Source: Psychrobacillus sp. OK028
Lineage (GTDB): Bacteria > Bacillota > Bacilli > Bacillales_A > Planococcaceae
DNA length: 64,000 bases
Direction of reading: 5' to 3'
Assembly (NCBI RefSeq): GCF_900103605.1
Contig: NZ_FNHY01000006.1
Span: 124,001 to 188,000, forward strand
Below, piece by piece: positions 25,977-37,087 of this stretch. The notes under the pieces are model-generated. The model saw only the letters and a program-made list of their open reading frames with translations. It was not told where the DNA came from and searched no databases. Within the stretch, counting starts at the first letter, position 1; each line of letters begins with the position of its first letter. The position numbers and the translations under genes are program-made.

Positions 25977-26633
25977 TTATCGAACCAAGTATTTTGATGT
26001 ACGAACTTCTAGTTTATCTAAAATGGTTGTGAAGAAAGTTATTAAAATCCAATAAATAGCGGCTGCTAGCAAATAGATTGTGAGTGGTTCAAATGTTTTT
26101 GCAATGATTAAACTCGACATTTGTAATAGTTCGGTTACGGTTATAACGGAAACAAGGGAGGTATCTTTGATAAGTACAATAAATGTGTTTGATAAGGTGG
26201 GAATAGCTATTCGAAGACTCTGTGGGAGAATAATTCTCCTGAGTGCTTGTGAATACGTCATTCCCATTGATAGTGATGCTTCCATTTGACCATTGTCCAC
26301 AGCAAGTATAGATGCTCGAAATGATTCGGATAAGTAAGCACCAGCATTTAAGCTCAACGCCACTACACCTGAAGATATCGGGTCTAAAGAAATGCCGATC
26401 TGCGGTAAACCGTAGTAAATAACAAAAATCTGAACAAGAAGAGGAGTTCCACGAATAATTGAAACATACGCTGTCGCAATTTCGTTTAATATTCTTAATT
26501 TTATTATTCTTACAATCGCAGCGAAAAACCCAATAACGAGTGCAATTACTATAGATATCGCAGCCAATAATATAGTCATTAGAGTTGCCTTAAGTAAGGA
26601 TGGCAATGAATCAATAATTATCGTAACATCCAT
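25977..26633 (-). CDS. Polar amino acid ABC importer permease
   Basis: 218 residues with about five membrane helices, and the HisM/GlnP-type motif YVSIIRGTPLLVQIFVIYYG (about 56-75) followed by the EAA loop EASLSMGMTYSQALRRIILPQ, which contacts the ATPase. AAGGAGG precedes the ATG at 26633. It is 36 bases upstream of the ATPase gene and about 44 bases downstream of the dehydrogenase gene in one operon. The single permease gene suggests a homodimeric channel. Confidence 0.93.
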   Translation of the reverse strand: MDVTIIIDSLPSLLKATLMTILLAAISIVIALVIGFFAAIVRIIKLRILNEIATAYVSIIRGTPLLVQIFVIYYGLPQIGISLDPISSGVVALSLNAGAYLSESFRASILAVDNGQMEASLSMGMTYSQALRRIILPQSLRIAIPTLSNTFIVLIKDTSLVSVITVTELLQMSSLIIAKTFEPLTIYLLAAAIYWILITFFTTILDKLEVRTSKYLVR

Positions 26634-26677
26634 ACATCAACCTCCTTTCCGACGAATTACAAGGTTGAGACTCCACT

Positions 26678-27832
26678 TTATAGTATAATTTCTTCTTTAA
26701 AATCAATTTGAACTCCTAGATTGTTTAACTCCCCCATGAATGGTTGGAACCTTTCCTTAACGATTAAGCTCTCTATCGGTACAACACCTGTCTCTATAAT
26801 TTTTTTACAAGCAATCCATTTCGCCATGATTGCTGCAGGAATGGCCGTAGTTTTAGCCATAGACGTGATTTTTCGTTCATGATCGTATAAGTCAACCATT
26901 TCCCATGTAAATTTGGTTGATATACCATCCTTTAAGCCACTAGCTTCTACTCTTAGCACAGTTACATCTTCATGGGATGCACCAAGCATTTTAGGTCCCA
27001 AAACTTGTTCTGCAAATGCTCGTGGCGTTATTGTAACTCCTGCTACTGTAACAGGATTATTATCGAGAAATCCCAGTTCTCCTAAAACATTCATCTTGCC
27101 CCAATGTCCAGGGTACCTAACTGTTTTTTCGTATAGGTTTTTCACTCTATCTTTTAGAATGTATGCAGTGCTATGCGCATCCGTAATAACAGCTTCACAG
27201 TTACCTACAGGTTGAGGAAATGTCATCTTTTCTAATCCTGATAAAGGAGCTAATTCTACGAGCTCCCCATTTTCAACTGCAATAGCTGGTTTTGTATAAA
27301 GACCCAGCACACTTTCTAGTCGAAAAACGACTTGATACCACAATGGGGGTACTGGATGTCTCGGAATTCCCCCACAAATCATAACCACTTCTTCTGCTTC
27401 TTCTAGCATCTCAATTCCTTGAGCTGCCAAAAAATTCGTTATTCCAGGAGCTACTCCACAGCCTGGAACGATAATTACACCTGCATCCCTGGCTGCCTCA
27501 TGTAATTCTACTTTTTCTTTAAACATAGACCCTACTAAATCTACCAAATGACATTTGGATTCTATCGCCGCTTTTATGGCAACCAGACTTAAAGAATGAG
27601 GAAGACAAGCGACCACCACATCGACACCAATCAACACATCAGCTATATCTTCTTTTGTTTCTAATGAAGCAACTTTCCCAATAACTTTTGGACTATTGGA
27701 GATTTCTAAACACTTATCAATACTTTCTTGTCTCACATCCACAGCTGTGATTAAGTCTATTTCAGTAAATTTAGCAAGTTCACTTACGACCGTGGTTCCA
27801 ATCATCCCGGTACCTAAAACAACTACATGCAA
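26678..27832 (-). CDS. Lysine 6-dehydrogenase/saccharopine dehydrogenase-like oxidoreductase
   Basis: 384 residues. N-terminal Rossmann fold with GTGMIGTTVVSELAKF (7-22); then VIIVPGCGVAPGITNFLAAQG and ICGGIPRHPVPPLWYQVVF, the layout of Geobacillus L-lysine 6-dehydrogenase, and TVRYPGHWGKMNVLGELG. Lysine 6-dehydrogenase oxidises the side-chain amine of lysine to the aldehyde, which cyclises. The gene lies inside an amino-acid importer operon, between binding protein and permease, so importer and enzyme probably share a substrate: lysine, ornithine or a similar diamino acid. TTG 27832 was chosen with GGGAGGG upstream. Exact substrate inferred. Confidence 0.8.
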   Translation of the reverse strand: MHVVVLGTGMIGTTVVSELAKFTEIDLITAVDVRQESIDKCLEISNSPKVIGKVASLETKEDIADVLIGVDVVVACLPHSLSLVAIKAAIESKCHLVDLVGSMFKEKVELHEAARDAGVIIVPGCGVAPGITNFLAAQGIEMLEEAEEVVMICGGIPRHPVPPLWYQVVFRLESVLGLYTKPAIAVENGELVELAPLSGLEKMTFPQPVGNCEAVITDAHSTAYILKDRVKNLYEKTVRYPGHWGKMNVLGELGFLDNNPVTVAGVTITPRAFAEQVLGPKMLGASHEDVTVLRVEASGLKDGISTKFTWEMVDLYDHERKITSMAKTTAIPAAIMAKWIACKKIIETGVVPIESLIVKERFQPFMGELNNLGVQIDFKEEIIL

Positions 27833-27869
27833 GTTTTTCCCTCCCTACTCTATGTCTATACTATTTGCT

Positions 27870-28652
27870 CTACTTTTCAACTGGGTCTGATCCAAACCAC
27901 TTTTTGTAAATTTCTTTATAAGTTCCGTCCTCTTTCATTTCACTTAAAGCCTCATTTACCTTTTCAACAAAGTCTTCGTTACCTTTATTAACTGCCATTC
28001 CGATTTCATCAACTTTGAGAATATCACTTGCAACTTTTATCGGCAGATTATTTTCTTTGATGTTATAGCTTACTAATAGTTGGTCATTAATAATGACATC
28101 TAATCTTTCATTTTTAAGATCTTCTAGATAGTCGCTAAATGCTTTATATAATTTAACGTCTGCACCTTCCACACTGTTAGCGATTTCTTCAAAGGTAGTT
28201 CCACCACCAACACCAACTTTTTTACCTTTAATATCTTCCAGTTTACTAATATCATTTGTTTCTTCTCGAGTGATTAACACCGAGCCTGTAATAACATATG
28301 GATCAGTGAAGTCTACACTCTTTTTCCTTTCCTCTGTTACAGTCATCTGCCCAATAATAATGTCGAATTTGTCAGCCTTTAAACCACCTATCAAGCCTTC
28401 CCATTTTGATGTTATAAAGTTAGCTTTCACGCCTAATCTTTTTGCAATTTCATTGGAAATATCTACATCAAAACCTGTTAATTCACCATTGTCGTCTAAG
28501 TAGTTAAATGGTGGATACGTACCCTCAAATGCAACATTCAGCACTTCCGATTTTTCCATACGATCTAGTACTTTTCCTCCTCCAAACCCACAACCTGCAA
28601 CAATACTCATGACAATTAAAGTAATAAGGCTCAAAACTACATTCTTCTTCAA
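27870..28652 (-). CDS. Polar amino acid ABC importer substrate-binding lipoprotein
   Basis: 260 residues. A lipoprotein signal with lipobox SIVAGCG places it on the outer face of the membrane. The SBP family-3 fold is shown by TYPPFNYLDDNGELTGFDVD, IIIGQMTVTEERKKSVDFTDPYV and KVGVGGGTTFE; the usual Arg-containing carboxylate clamp (VTEERK) is present. TTG 28652 was selected because AAAGGGGGA lies seven bases upstream and the signal peptide starts there. First gene of the importer/dehydrogenase operon. Confidence 0.92.
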   Translation of the reverse strand: MKKNVVLSLITLIVMSIVAGCGFGGGKVLDRMEKSEVLNVAFEGTYPPFNYLDDNGELTGFDVDISNEIAKRLGVKANFITSKWEGLIGGLKADKFDIIIGQMTVTEERKKSVDFTDPYVITGSVLITREETNDISKLEDIKGKKVGVGGGTTFEEIANSVEGADVKLYKAFSDYLEDLKNERLDVIINDQLLVSYNIKENNLPIKVASDILKVDEIGMAVNKGNEDFVEKVNEALSEMKEDGTYKEIYKKWFGSDPVEK

Positions 28653-28824
28653 AGCTTGTCCCCCTTTATCATTCAAAACATTGAGAAGTTTCCCAAATAA
28701 ATTTGTTAAACTATCTCCCTTTCAAACAATGTATTCTAAAGGACTGGCTTTTATTATCAGATAATCTAATAAACTTACATCTCAAGTTATTAACAAGGTA
28801 GGACTTGTACATCAAGAAACAAAT

Positions 28825-28872
28825 AAAACCCCGTAGAAACAAGTATTATTTGTTCCTACGGGGTTTTGTTGA
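28825..28872. terminator. Terminator-like hairpin upstream of the importer operon
   Basis: AAAACCCCGTAG-AACAAA pairs with TTTGTT-CTACGGGGTTTT. It stands between two leftward operons. The flanking sequence to 28957 shows no gene. Confidence 0.85.
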
Positions 28873-28955
28873 ATGAATGTACAATAGAGCCTAATATATA
28901 ACCTGTTTTTTAAAAATGAGCAGTAGAACCTTATATTAATGATTACTCCACATCA

Positions 28956-28998
28956 CAAAAAAACAGCCCTGGACAATTATCGTCCATGACTGTTTTAC
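28956..28998 (-). terminator. Terminator of the PTS operon
   Basis: On the minus strand AAAACAG-C-TGGAC pairs with GTCCA-G-CTGTTTT, followed by TTTTGTG. Confidence 0.85.
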
Positions 28999-29033
28999 TT
29001 TCAATTATAGTTTGATAAGAAGACTTACTATTA

Positions 29034-30296
29034 TTAACTAAAAAGATTAATAATGTAACCAATGATAATACCAACTACACCGAAATCAGAATCGCCAAAC
29101 GTTGTACCTTCAAATCCTAACGAACCTAGAACAGGCAGTAACATTGCTGGTAGGAAACTGATTAAGATTCCTTGTACAAAAGCACCAATTATAGCACCTC
29201 TTCGTCCACCTACTGCATTACCAAATACTCCAGCTGCTGCTCCACAGAAAAAGTGAGGAACAAGTCCTGGTACGATTACTGCCAATCCTACAAGTGGAAG
29301 TAAAAACATACTTAGTAATCCCGCAACGAAACTTGATAAGAAACCAATAATAACCGCATTTGGTGCAAATGGGAATACAATTGGTACGTCTAGTGCCGGT
29401 TTTGCATTCGGTACAATTTTGTCTGCAATTCCTTTAAATGCAGGAACAATTTCAGCGATTAACATACGAACTCCAGCTAAGATGATGAAAACTCCTGCAG
29501 CAAAAGTAATAGCTTGTAGTAATGAGAATACTAAGAAGTTTGTACCATCACTCAGATTTTCCTCTATGTAAGTAGGACCAACAAATAAAGAAACCACAAG
29601 GAACATAATCGTCATTGTTAACGCTAGTGCTACAGATGAATCACGTAAGAAGCCGAGTGATTTTGGTACTTTGACCTCTTCTGTTGATTTTGTTTTGTCT
29701 CCTGTCAATTTACCAACTTTAGCAGCAACGAAATAACCAAATGAACCAAAGTGACCTACAGCAATGTCATCTGAACCCGTAATTTCTCTTACCGTAGGTT
29801 GTAACATTGCAGGTAGTAAAACCATTAAAGCACCTAAAATTAAAGAGCCTAAAATTACAAGAGGGATACTCCCCATTCCTGATGTGGAAAGGACTGCAGC
29901 AAGTAAACAAGCCATGAACATAGTGTGATGTCCAGTTAAAAAGATATATTTAAACTTCGAGTATCGAGCAAAAACGATATTCACTAACATACCTATTAAC
30001 ATAATCATAGCTGTTTCCGTACCAAAAGCATTTTGTGATAATGCCACTATTGCTTCATTGTTTGGAATAACTCCTTCAATATTAAATGCTTTTTCAAACA
30101 TATCTCCAAAGATAGTTAGCGATCCTGTTAGTACGGTCGCACCTGCACCAAGAATAATGAAACCCATTATCGTCTTTAATGTTCCGGAAACAACATCGGT
30201 AATTGCCTTCTTCTGCAAAAGCAAACCAAGTAAAGCGAACAACCCTACCAAAATGGCAGGAGTCCCTAAAATATCCTTCATGATTAAATCAAACAT
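29034..30296 (-). CDS. PTS EIIC component, ascorbate (UlaA/SgaT) family
   Basis: 420 residues with about ten to eleven membrane helices. It carries the SgaT family features GFIILGAGATVLTGSL, NAFGTETAMIMLIGM, SGMGSIPLVILGS and VVPGLVPHFFCGAAAGVFGN-like segments, and moves the sugar across the membrane while EIIB phosphorylates it. It lies directly after the EIIB gene, one base apart. No ascorbate breakdown genes (ulaD, ulaE, ulaF, ulaG) are nearby, so the true sugar is uncertain; this family includes transporters for other sugars and polyols. Confidence 0.9.
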   Translation of the reverse strand: MFDLIMKDILGTPAILVGLFALLGLLLQKKAITDVVSGTLKTIMGFIILGAGATVLTGSLTIFGDMFEKAFNIEGVIPNNEAIVALSQNAFGTETAMIMLIGMLVNIVFARYSKFKYIFLTGHHTMFMACLLAAVLSTSGMGSIPLVILGSLILGALMVLLPAMLQPTVREITGSDDIAVGHFGSFGYFVAAKVGKLTGDKTKSTEEVKVPKSLGFLRDSSVALALTMTIMFLVVSLFVGPTYIEENLSDGTNFLVFSLLQAITFAAGVFIILAGVRMLIAEIVPAFKGIADKIVPNAKPALDVPIVFPFAPNAVIIGFLSSFVAGLLSMFLLPLVGLAVIVPGLVPHFFCGAAAGVFGNAVGGRRGAIIGAFVQGILISFLPAMLLPVLGSLGFEGTTFGDSDFGVVGIIIGYIINLFS

Positions 30297-30297
30297 A

Positions 30298-30573
30298 TTA
30301 TTTTTCCTCCACTATATGAGAAGTTAACGCTTTCTGGATCTCATCTGCACTCACCATATTGATAATACTAATTGTTTTTTTGTTACCATCTTGCAATTGT
30401 TCCATAATTTCTGGAGTACCGATGTAATAATCCGCCACTTCCGTCTTTGCACTTGCTAAGTCCATATTCTTGCATTCACCGTCAATATTCAATTCTTTTA
30501 GCGCCTTATTAACATTTATTGATAAAATAAAACTCGTTCCCAATCCATTTCCACAAACTGCTAAAATTTTCAT
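30298..30573 (-). CDS. PTS EIIB component, ascorbate/galactitol type
   Basis: 91 residues, one EIIB domain. The phospho-cysteine loop AVCGNGLGTSF (about 5-15) is at the N-terminus, as in UlaB and GatB. It takes phosphate from the EIIA domain fused to the neighbouring regulator and passes it to the sugar held by EIIC. AGGAGGAAAT precedes the ATG at 30573. It sits 54 bases downstream of the regulator gene. Confidence 0.9.
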   Translation of the reverse strand: MKILAVCGNGLGTSFILSINVNKALKELNIDGECKNMDLASAKTEVADYYIGTPEIMEQLQDGNKKTISIINMVSADEIQKALTSHIVEEK

Positions 30574-30627
30574 TTTTATTTCCTCCTATTTATAATTCAT
30601 TTCATTTATATTTTTTGCTCCACCAGC

Positions 30628-32676
30628 TTATTGCTCTGAGAACTCTACAACTAAATCTAGAATATCTTGTTTTGTCTGTGCCTTCTTTAAAAGTTCTAAT
30701 TTTATTGGATCACTCAACAACGTAGTCAATTGAGCCAAAGCTTTTAAATGTGTTTCGTTATCAATAGCAGCTAAACAAATGAATATATCCACTTTGTTTT
30801 GCTCCTCACCTAACAAATAAGTAGGTTTTGATAATTTCAATAAGCTCATTCCTAATTTTTTCACGCCGAATTCGGGGCGTGCATGGGGAATTGCAACTTG
30901 TTCGCCAATTATGATATACGGCCCCATTGTTTCTACATTTTCAATCATGACTCCTACATATTGATTAGTAATAAAGCCATTTGACAGCAAAGGTTCCGCT
31001 GCTTTCTTAATTGCATCTTTCCAGTCAGTTATATCATGCATAAACTGAATATTTTCTTCGATTAATAAATCCTTTAACACTGGTTGTTTCCTCCCTATAT
31101 TCAAGTCATCATTTTTAAACAAGGCCTGTTGCAATGCAGTTTTTAGCAGCTCGGGCTGTTTGATATCCGCGTACTGACGAATAATTTTCATTAATTCATC
31201 TGAAGTTGGATTATGGTATGACTGTTGGAGCGTAAGCCCCTCTACTGTTTGTACTAGTTCCTTCTTTTCCATTTCACTCATAATCGGTCTAATTATAAAC
31301 AATGGTTTTCTGGTTTTAAGTACAACAGTCGAAAATACCAGATCATACTCCGTCTCATTAAGATTTTGAAAATCATAGGATGAAAACGATGAAGTCCATT
31401 TATATTGCGGGAAAAGAGATTTTAATTGATTTTCCAACATTAAACTTGAACTAATCCCATTTGGACAAACGATTATGGCTCTAAATAACTTTACTGAGCT
31501 TTCACTAGTCAGTTTTAGTAACCCTCCAAAATGAAGAGTAAGAAAGCCCACTTCATCTTCGGGTACCTTAATATTTAACATTTCCTCAATCGGCTTTAGT
31601 ACTTCCTTTACAACAATAAATAAGTCTCGATGCCCTTCCTTAATCTCCTCAAGCAATACATTTGTAATTGGTATTTTAAACAGCATCCGGTAGTACGCAG
31701 GTTTAAAATGTAAATAGAGTGTTTCCATTGCCTTGGTTCTATCTAACAATTGAACACATGCATAACGTTCAAAGTTAACAATGATTTGTTCCGTAATAGC
31801 AAACAGTGCATCTGTCCTAGCAAGGCTAACCTCTCCTTGGCATATGCCAAGGAGTTGTATTGTTACAAAAGCAACTTCTTCTCGATCAGTTGTATATCCC
31901 AAGCGTTGCTGTATCAATGTAGACACCATGAAAGCCTGTTGATTTTCTAAGAATTTTACTGTATCCGGATAAACTTGCACCCGTTTTTGTTGTTGTTGGC
32001 GAATATGTATCATTTGAAGCAAGTAGATAAACTCATCCAATCTGTCTTCCGTGAACGTAAATGAATATTTCTGTTCGAAGTCTTTCAAAACTTGTTGATA
32101 GTTATCGTACTGATTCTGTAATTGCTGCTGCTCAAATATAAAAGTAAATTTCTCATGAGCATATGATTTAATCTTTAACATAGAAATCGCCTTGAGCATT
32201 AAGTTTCGCTTATCTTCTTCTGTCCCTTTTAAATGGTATCCATGTTCTCGTGAATAACGTACTTCCACACGGAAATCCACGCAAAACTTATTGACTCTTT
32301 TCACATCTGAACTAACGGTATTTTTACTAACTCCAAACAAATGTTGAAAGTGAAAATTGGAAAGAGGTTCTTGACGGATAAAGGTATATAATAGGAATAT
32401 GATTACACGCTCTACCTGCTCAAAAGAAAATTGATTTGCTACAAAATCTGCTCTATTTTTCTTCCAATAATCGACAATTGCTTGTTCTATCAAAATACGG
32501 TCACCCGAAATTTTAATGGGCGGTACTCCGACGTCGAATAAGAAGCTATTAACTTTTTCTACATCATATTGGAACTGACGTTCAGTTAAGTTTATCTTGT
32601 CAATAAAAGAGCTTAGTTGCGCCGGCTGTAATTTCATCAATTGATAAAAAGTATCTAGGCTTCGTTTCTCCAACAT
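30628..32676 (-). CDS. PRD-containing transcriptional regulator with EIIB- and EIIA-like domains (BglG/MtlR-type activator)
   Basis: 682 residues. Order: N-terminal helix-turn-helix segments (to about 160; HLFGVSKNTVSSDVKRV), two PRD domains (about 170-390), an EIIB-like domain (IVCPNGISSSLMLENQL, about 400) and a C-terminal EIIA-2 domain (about 540-680) with phospho-His in IPHARPEFGV. PRD phosphorylation ties activity to sugar supply. Because no separate EIIA gene is present, the C-terminal domain may also serve the transporter. ATG 32676 follows AGGGGGAGC (GTG one codon upstream is possible). A cre-like site lies upstream. Located just before EIIB and EIIC. Confidence 0.88.
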   Translation of the reverse strand: MLEKRSLDTFYQLMKLQPAQLSSFIDKINLTERQFQYDVEKVNSFLFDVGVPPIKISGDRILIEQAIVDYWKKNRADFVANQFSFEQVERVIIFLLYTFIRQEPLSNFHFQHLFGVSKNTVSSDVKRVNKFCVDFRVEVRYSREHGYHLKGTEEDKRNLMLKAISMLKIKSYAHEKFTFIFEQQQLQNQYDNYQQVLKDFEQKYSFTFTEDRLDEFIYLLQMIHIRQQQQKRVQVYPDTVKFLENQQAFMVSTLIQQRLGYTTDREEVAFVTIQLLGICQGEVSLARTDALFAITEQIIVNFERYACVQLLDRTKAMETLYLHFKPAYYRMLFKIPITNVLLEEIKEGHRDLFIVVKEVLKPIEEMLNIKVPEDEVGFLTLHFGGLLKLTSESSVKLFRAIIVCPNGISSSLMLENQLKSLFPQYKWTSSFSSYDFQNLNETEYDLVFSTVVLKTRKPLFIIRPIMSEMEKKELVQTVEGLTLQQSYHNPTSDELMKIIRQYADIKQPELLKTALQQALFKNDDLNIGRKQPVLKDLLIEENIQFMHDITDWKDAIKKAAEPLLSNGFITNQYVGVMIENVETMGPYIIIGEQVAIPHARPEFGVKKLGMSLLKLSKPTYLLGEEQNKVDIFICLAAIDNETHLKALAQLTTLLSDPIKLELLKKAQTKQDILDLVVEFSEQ

Positions 32677-32705
32677 CACTAGCTCCCCCTCACATAAATT
32701 ATAAC

Positions 32706-32719
32706 GGAAATCGCTTTCA
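32706..32719 (-). promoter_or_regulatory. cre-like CcpA site upstream of the PTS operon
   Basis: Minus-strand TGAAAGCGATTTCC fits the cre consensus TGWAANCGNTNWCA except at the last base. Confidence 0.55.
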
Positions 32720-32903
32720 CTTCAGATGACATTTGGTCACAATAGTTGCTTTCAATTTCTCACTACATTGGTATTTACCTTTAATCTACTAACTTATGGT
32801 CAGTTCATTTAGAACCGTTCCCTCATTATATAGATAATATGAAAACAACAAAAATTCACGATTATTTGATTCTACAAGAATGTTTCTTTGCAGAACACAA
32901 TAA

Positions 32904-32943
32904 AAAAATCCCTTAGAACAAGGATTACTCGCTCTAAGGAGTT
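32904..32943 (-). terminator. Terminator of the opuA operon
   Basis: Minus-strand CCTTAGA and TCTAAGG pair across a 15-base loop, followed by GATTTTTTTATTG. Confidence 0.8.
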
Positions 32944-32960
32944 AGGTTTTAATTATTTAG

Positions 32961-34726
<1,766 letters not shown>

Positions 34727-34727
34727 C

Positions 34728-35981
34728 TTAGACCACCTCCGTAATAGGTTGCTCTGTGGAATCCATCGTTCCATCTGTGTTTATAAACTTATTATCACCA
34801 GATAATGCACCTATAAGGGCACCACGAATAATAATTCCTTGTAGCTTTTGTTCTTCATTAATAACTGCAACTGGAATGCTTGCTGTTGACACTACATCAA
34901 ATAATTCTGTGAGGACCGTATCTGGTGAGACCATCGGAAGATCAGAAATAATTACATCACTCAGTGACTTCTCTGACTCAATAGCTTCTACAGTATCCTG
35001 CGCGGTAACAGCTCCTAATAATCGATTCGCATTATCTACTACATATATAGAAGAAATACCTAATTGTTGCATCAGTCTTAGTGCTACTCGAGGGCCACGA
35101 TCAACTTTTACAGTGTCGGCTTTTTTCATGATATGACCAGCTGTTAGAACTTTAGATAAGTCAACGTCTTCCACGAATCGTTCGACATATTCGTTGGATG
35201 GACTCATCAGAATCTCTTCAGGTGATCCAATCTGCACAATTTCTCCGTCTTTCATCAGTGCTATCCGGTCACCAATACGAAGTGCCTCGTCTAAATCATG
35301 TGTGATGAAAATAATCGTTTTCTTCATATCATGATGAAGTTGAAGTAACTCATTTTGCATATCTTTTCGAATAAGAGGATCTAATGCACTAAATGCTTCA
35401 TCCATTAGCAATATATCAGGATTATTTGCTAGAGCCCTAGCGAGTCCAACACGCTGTTGCATACCCCCACTTAGTTGTTTCGGGTACTGATCCTCATATC
35501 CTGCAAGACCAACAAGTCTTAATGATTCTATTGCTTTTTCGTTACGTTCTTTCTTAGAAACACCTTGAATTTCTAAGCCATACTCAGTATTTTCCACGAT
35601 TGTTTTATGTGGGAAGAGGGCAAAATTTTGAAATACCATCCCTATTTTCTTCCGTCTTACATCACGAAGCTGTTCTTTATTCATCTGAACAATATCCTTA
35701 CCGTCCAGTAAAATTTGTCCCATGGTTGGATCTATCAATCTATTAAGCAGTCTAACTAATGTAGATTTACCACTCCCTGATAAACCCATTATGACGAAAA
35801 TTTCACCTTCATTGACATCAAAGGATACTTGTTTCACACCAACCGTTGCACCAGTTGCTTTTAAAATTTCACCTTTTGTTTTACCTTCATTCAGCATCTG
35901 TATAGCACGGCCGCTACTTTTACCAAAAATCTTAGTAGCACCTTTTACTATTATTTTTTTATTTATGTATTCTTCACTCAT
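34728..35981 (-). CDS. opuAA: Glycine betaine ABC importer ATPase OpuAA
   Basis: 417 residues. An N-terminal extension (KGATKIFG, GKTKGEILKATGATVGVK) typical of ProV/OpuAA precedes Walker [28 protein letters not shown], Walker B ILLMDEAFSALDP and the H-loop. The last 130 residues hold two CBS domains (ADTVKVDRGPRVALRLM; VISDLPMVSPDTVLTELF), which in OpuA sense ionic strength or c-di-AMP and gate transport. ATG 35981 follows TAAGGAGTG. First gene of opuAA-AB-AC, expressed from a consensus promoter. Confidence 0.95.
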   Translation of the reverse strand: MSEEYINKKIIVKGATKIFGKSSGRAIQMLNEGKTKGEILKATGATVGVKQVSFDVNEGEIFVIMGLSGSGKSTLVRLLNRLIDPTMGQILLDGKDIVQMNKEQLRDVRRKKIGMVFQNFALFPHKTIVENTEYGLEIQGVSKKERNEKAIESLRLVGLAGYEDQYPKQLSGGMQQRVGLARALANNPDILLMDEAFSALDPLIRKDMQNELLQLHHDMKKTIIFITHDLDEALRIGDRIALMKDGEIVQIGSPEEILMSPSNEYVERFVEDVDLSKVLTAGHIMKKADTVKVDRGPRVALRLMQQLGISSIYVVDNANRLLGAVTAQDTVEAIESEKSLSDVIISDLPMVSPDTVLTELFDVVSTASIPVAVINEEQKLQGIIIRGALIGALSGDNKFINTDGTMDSTEQPITEVV

Positions 35982-36021
35982 GTCTTCACTCCTTACCGTC
36001 CGAAAAACCCGAACCCAATTT

Positions 36022-36050
36022 ATTATAGAGGTAACTCTATAAAATTTCAA
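36022..36050 (-). promoter_or_regulatory. sigma-A promoter of opuA
   Basis: Minus-strand TTGAAA (36050-36045), exactly 17 bases, TATAAT (36027-36022). Confidence 0.85.
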
Positions 36051-36091
36051 CAGTTTAAACCATATTAATTGTTTGTACGGTAAAAACTGTT
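36049..36091. promoter_or_regulatory. Inverted repeat over the opuA promoter, candidate GbsR/OpcR operator
   Basis: AACAGTTT (36049-36056) and AAACTGTT (36084-36091) are perfect inverted half-sites; the first overlaps the opuA -35 box. The divergent GbsR-type regulator is the natural candidate to bind here. Confidence 0.5.
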
Positions 36092-36195
36092 CAAAAAATA
36101 TTTAAAAAAATTGCTTTTTGGGTATAGATATAATACATTTAAATTTAGTTAGCTGGATTATGTGAACAAAGCTAATTTCAGTGGAGGGAACGTAT

Positions 36196-36753
36196 ATGGA
36201 CGACCATGAAAAAATAGATAAAGCACGAGAAAGAATCATCGAAACTATTGCCCAAAATATACATTTATACGGTTTGGTACCTTCTGCAGGTAGACAATTC
36301 GGTACAATGTTTTTTCAAAATGAACCATTAACATTAGATGATATGACAGAAAAATTAGGCATGAGTAAAACAAGCATGAGCACCTCTGTCCGAGCACTGT
36401 CCGAACTAAAATTGGTTGAGCGTGCATGGAAAAAAGGTGTTCGAAAAGATTTATATAAAGTGACAGATGATTGGCACCAAAGCTTCATCGATTTGTTCTC
36501 TATTAAATGGCAAAGATCAGTCACACTGCATTCAGTAGCAATTAAAAAATCATTAGCTGAACTTGAGGAACTTTTGAAAGACCAGGACTTAAGTGAGGAA
36601 TTACGTGAAGTAGTTCAAATAGATATCGCTAAGCTGAAGTATATGAAAGATTACTACAACTGGCTCGAACGCGTCATAGATGCATTCGAGGACCAAAGGA
36701 TTTTCGATTTGGTCCCTAAGATAGAGGATTCTAAAGAAAATACAAAAAACTAA
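36196..36753 (+). CDS. GbsR/OpcR-family MarR-type regulator
   Basis: 185 residues. The winged-helix region (about 22-85) contains YGLVPSAGRQFGTMFFQNEPLTLDDM and MSKTSMSTSVRALSELKLVERAW, diagnostic of the GbsR/OpcR group, which sense choline and control osmoprotectant uptake or glycine betaine synthesis in Bacillus. The C-terminal half is helical and dimerising. ATG 36196 follows TGGAGGG. It is divergent from opuAA with about 215 bases between them. In B. subtilis the relatives control gbsAB/opuB and opuC; here the neighbour is opuA. A terminator follows. Confidence 0.88.
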   Translation: MDDHEKIDKARERIIETIAQNIHLYGLVPSAGRQFGTMFFQNEPLTLDDMTEKLGMSKTSMSTSVRALSELKLVERAWKKGVRKDLYKVTDDWHQSFIDLFSIKWQRSVTLHSVAIKKSLAELEELLKDQDLSEELREVVQIDIAKLKYMKDYYNWLERVIDAFEDQRIFDLVPKIEDSKENTKN

Positions 36754-36764
36754 TATAATTCATG

Positions 36765-36798
36765 ATAAAACCCCAAATTGTTATTTGGGGTTTTGTGA
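36765..36798 (+). terminator. Terminator of the GbsR-type gene
   Basis: AAAACCCCAAAT and ATTTGGGGTTTT pair around TGTT. Confidence 0.9.
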
Positions 36799-37087
36799 CT
36801 CTTTGTGAGACATAAAAAAAGAATTGTTGAGATGCTCAAGAAATATTCGGTTATTAGTTAGTGCCATAACGAGATTACTATCAATGACATTATTGGAATA
36901 TACTCTTTATACAAATTCTATTCCTAGCTCTCTAAACCCACATTCTATAAGTAATAACAATTTTCTTCTGCCTTTTATATTTACTTCTTGCTAGCCTTAA
37001 TTGGAGTTGGATTTGTTTAATTAAAATCGACTGGATATCTATTAAACATGCACGATATTAATAATTAGTTTTTTAGGAGAAGATTAT

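Noticed and set aside
26678-28652. A lysine riboswitch or T-box upstream of the importer operon
   Set aside because: No lysine-aptamer core or T-box (TGGNACCGCG-like) sequence could be recognised in 28653-28830.
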